A stretch of DNA of 34,219 nucleotides. Source: Arenicellales bacterium (GTDB taxonomy: Bacteria; Pseudomonadota; Gammaproteobacteria; BMS3Bbin11). Made by a program: the position numbers and the translations under genes. The number at the start of each line of letters is the position of its first letter. Position 1 is the first letter of the stretch. Where the stretch lies: contig JARFQE010000073.1 of assembly GCA_029287915.1 (NCBI GenBank), positions 1 to 34,219 on the forward strand. The letters run 5' to 3'. Shown here one piece after another: positions 34,014 to 34,219 of the stretch. The notes under the pieces are model-generated. The model saw only the letters and a program-made list of their open reading frames with translations. It had not been told where the DNA came from and searched no databases.

Positions 34014-34219
34014 TTAAGGTTTTCCTTTTTTAGCCCGCTGCTTGCGTATTTCTTTGGGATCACCGATCAACGGCCGGTATATCTCGACCCTGTCGCCCGG
34101 ATGCAAGACTGCATCCCTTTTCGCAGGCTTACCGAAAATGCCTGTTTTGTTTACTTCAAAGTCAATATCAGGATATTTTTCCATAATCTTCGATGCTCTA
34201 ATGGCATCTTCTACTGTAG
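34014..34219 (-). CDS. rnfH: RnfH/RatB family protein, partial
   Basis: The minus strand from the window edge encodes 67 C-terminal residues of the RnfH (RatB, UPF0125) ubiquitin-like family: [58 protein letters not shown], then stop. The start lies outside the window. The bamE-rnfH(ratB)-ratA-smpB grouping is typical in gammaproteobacteria. The role is unclear; relatives sit near rnf genes or a toxin-like ratA gene. Confidence 0.92.
   Translation of the reverse strand, partial: TVEDAIRASKIMEKYPDIDFEVNKTGIFGKPAKRDAVLHPGDRVEIYRPLIGDPKEIRKQRAKKGKP

Overview
The window looks like chromosomal DNA of a gammaproteobacterium, probably a sulfur oxidiser that can use H2. The two ends carry classic gammaproteobacterial housekeeping blocks: obgE-rpmA-rplU divergent from ispB on the left, and dnaJ-dnaK-grpE-hrcA, nadK-recN, fur, bamE and rnfH on the right. 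The sulfur-oxidiser inference rests on a Gly/Tyr/Arg-rich exported protein resembling sulfur-globule envelope proteins, an exported DsrE-like protein, and an Isp-type [NiFe]-hydrogenase of the kind known from purple sulfur bacteria (Thiocapsa HynSL, Allochromatium HydSL). No rRNA, CRISPR array, insertion sequence or prophage was seen.

Layout. 1-2211: partial obgE, rpmA and rplU on the minus strand, ispB on the plus strand, then tRNA-Pro(CGG). 2325-3418: a 63-residue two-helix membrane protein and a UbiA-family prenyltransferase, overlapping by 4 nt. 3553-10288: an eight-gene minus-strand operon, in transcription order hupD protease, short hupH, hynS, isp1, isp2, an unrecognised 151-residue gene, hynL and hupE; it ends at a clear intrinsic terminator. 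10289-10458: divergent control region with a perfect FNR/Anr-type dyad. 10459-15476: plus-strand maturation genes hypC, hypA, hypB, hypD and hypF. 15481-17807: a divergent peptidoglycan pair (Tat-exported MepK/YcbK-like endopeptidase and L,D-transpeptidase) that separates hypF from hypE at 17887-18894. 18972-21800: three minus-strand genes: the sulfur-globule-like protein with a strong promoter and its own terminator, then a four-helix coiled-coil membrane protein and an exported VWA-like protein. 22041-24853: nadC, an AGCS-type Na+/amino-acid symporter and an exported DsrE-like protein. 25247-30217: heat-shock genes. 30394-34219: nadK, recN, fur, bamE and partial rnfH.

How the genes work together. 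HynS and HynL form the catalytic heterodimer. HynS carries a Tat signal and a C-terminal hydrophobic segment. Isp1 (NarI-like cytochrome b) and Isp2 (HdrD-like Fe-S protein) probably link H2 oxidation to the quinone pool or a thiol/sulfur redox partner. HypA and HypB deliver nickel, HypF and HypE make the cyanide ligands, HypC and HypD assemble the Fe(CN)2CO group, and HupD removes the 15-residue HynL tail. HupE probably supplies nickel. The FNR-type site lies at -41.5 from a minus-strand -10 element, implying anaerobic induction. The heat-shock cluster combines an HrcA repressor gene with sigma32-like promoters before grpE and dnaK.

Least explained parts: the 151-residue gene inside the hydrogenase operon, and the coiled-coil membrane protein/VWA-like pair placed behind the sulfur-globule-like gene and its terminator.
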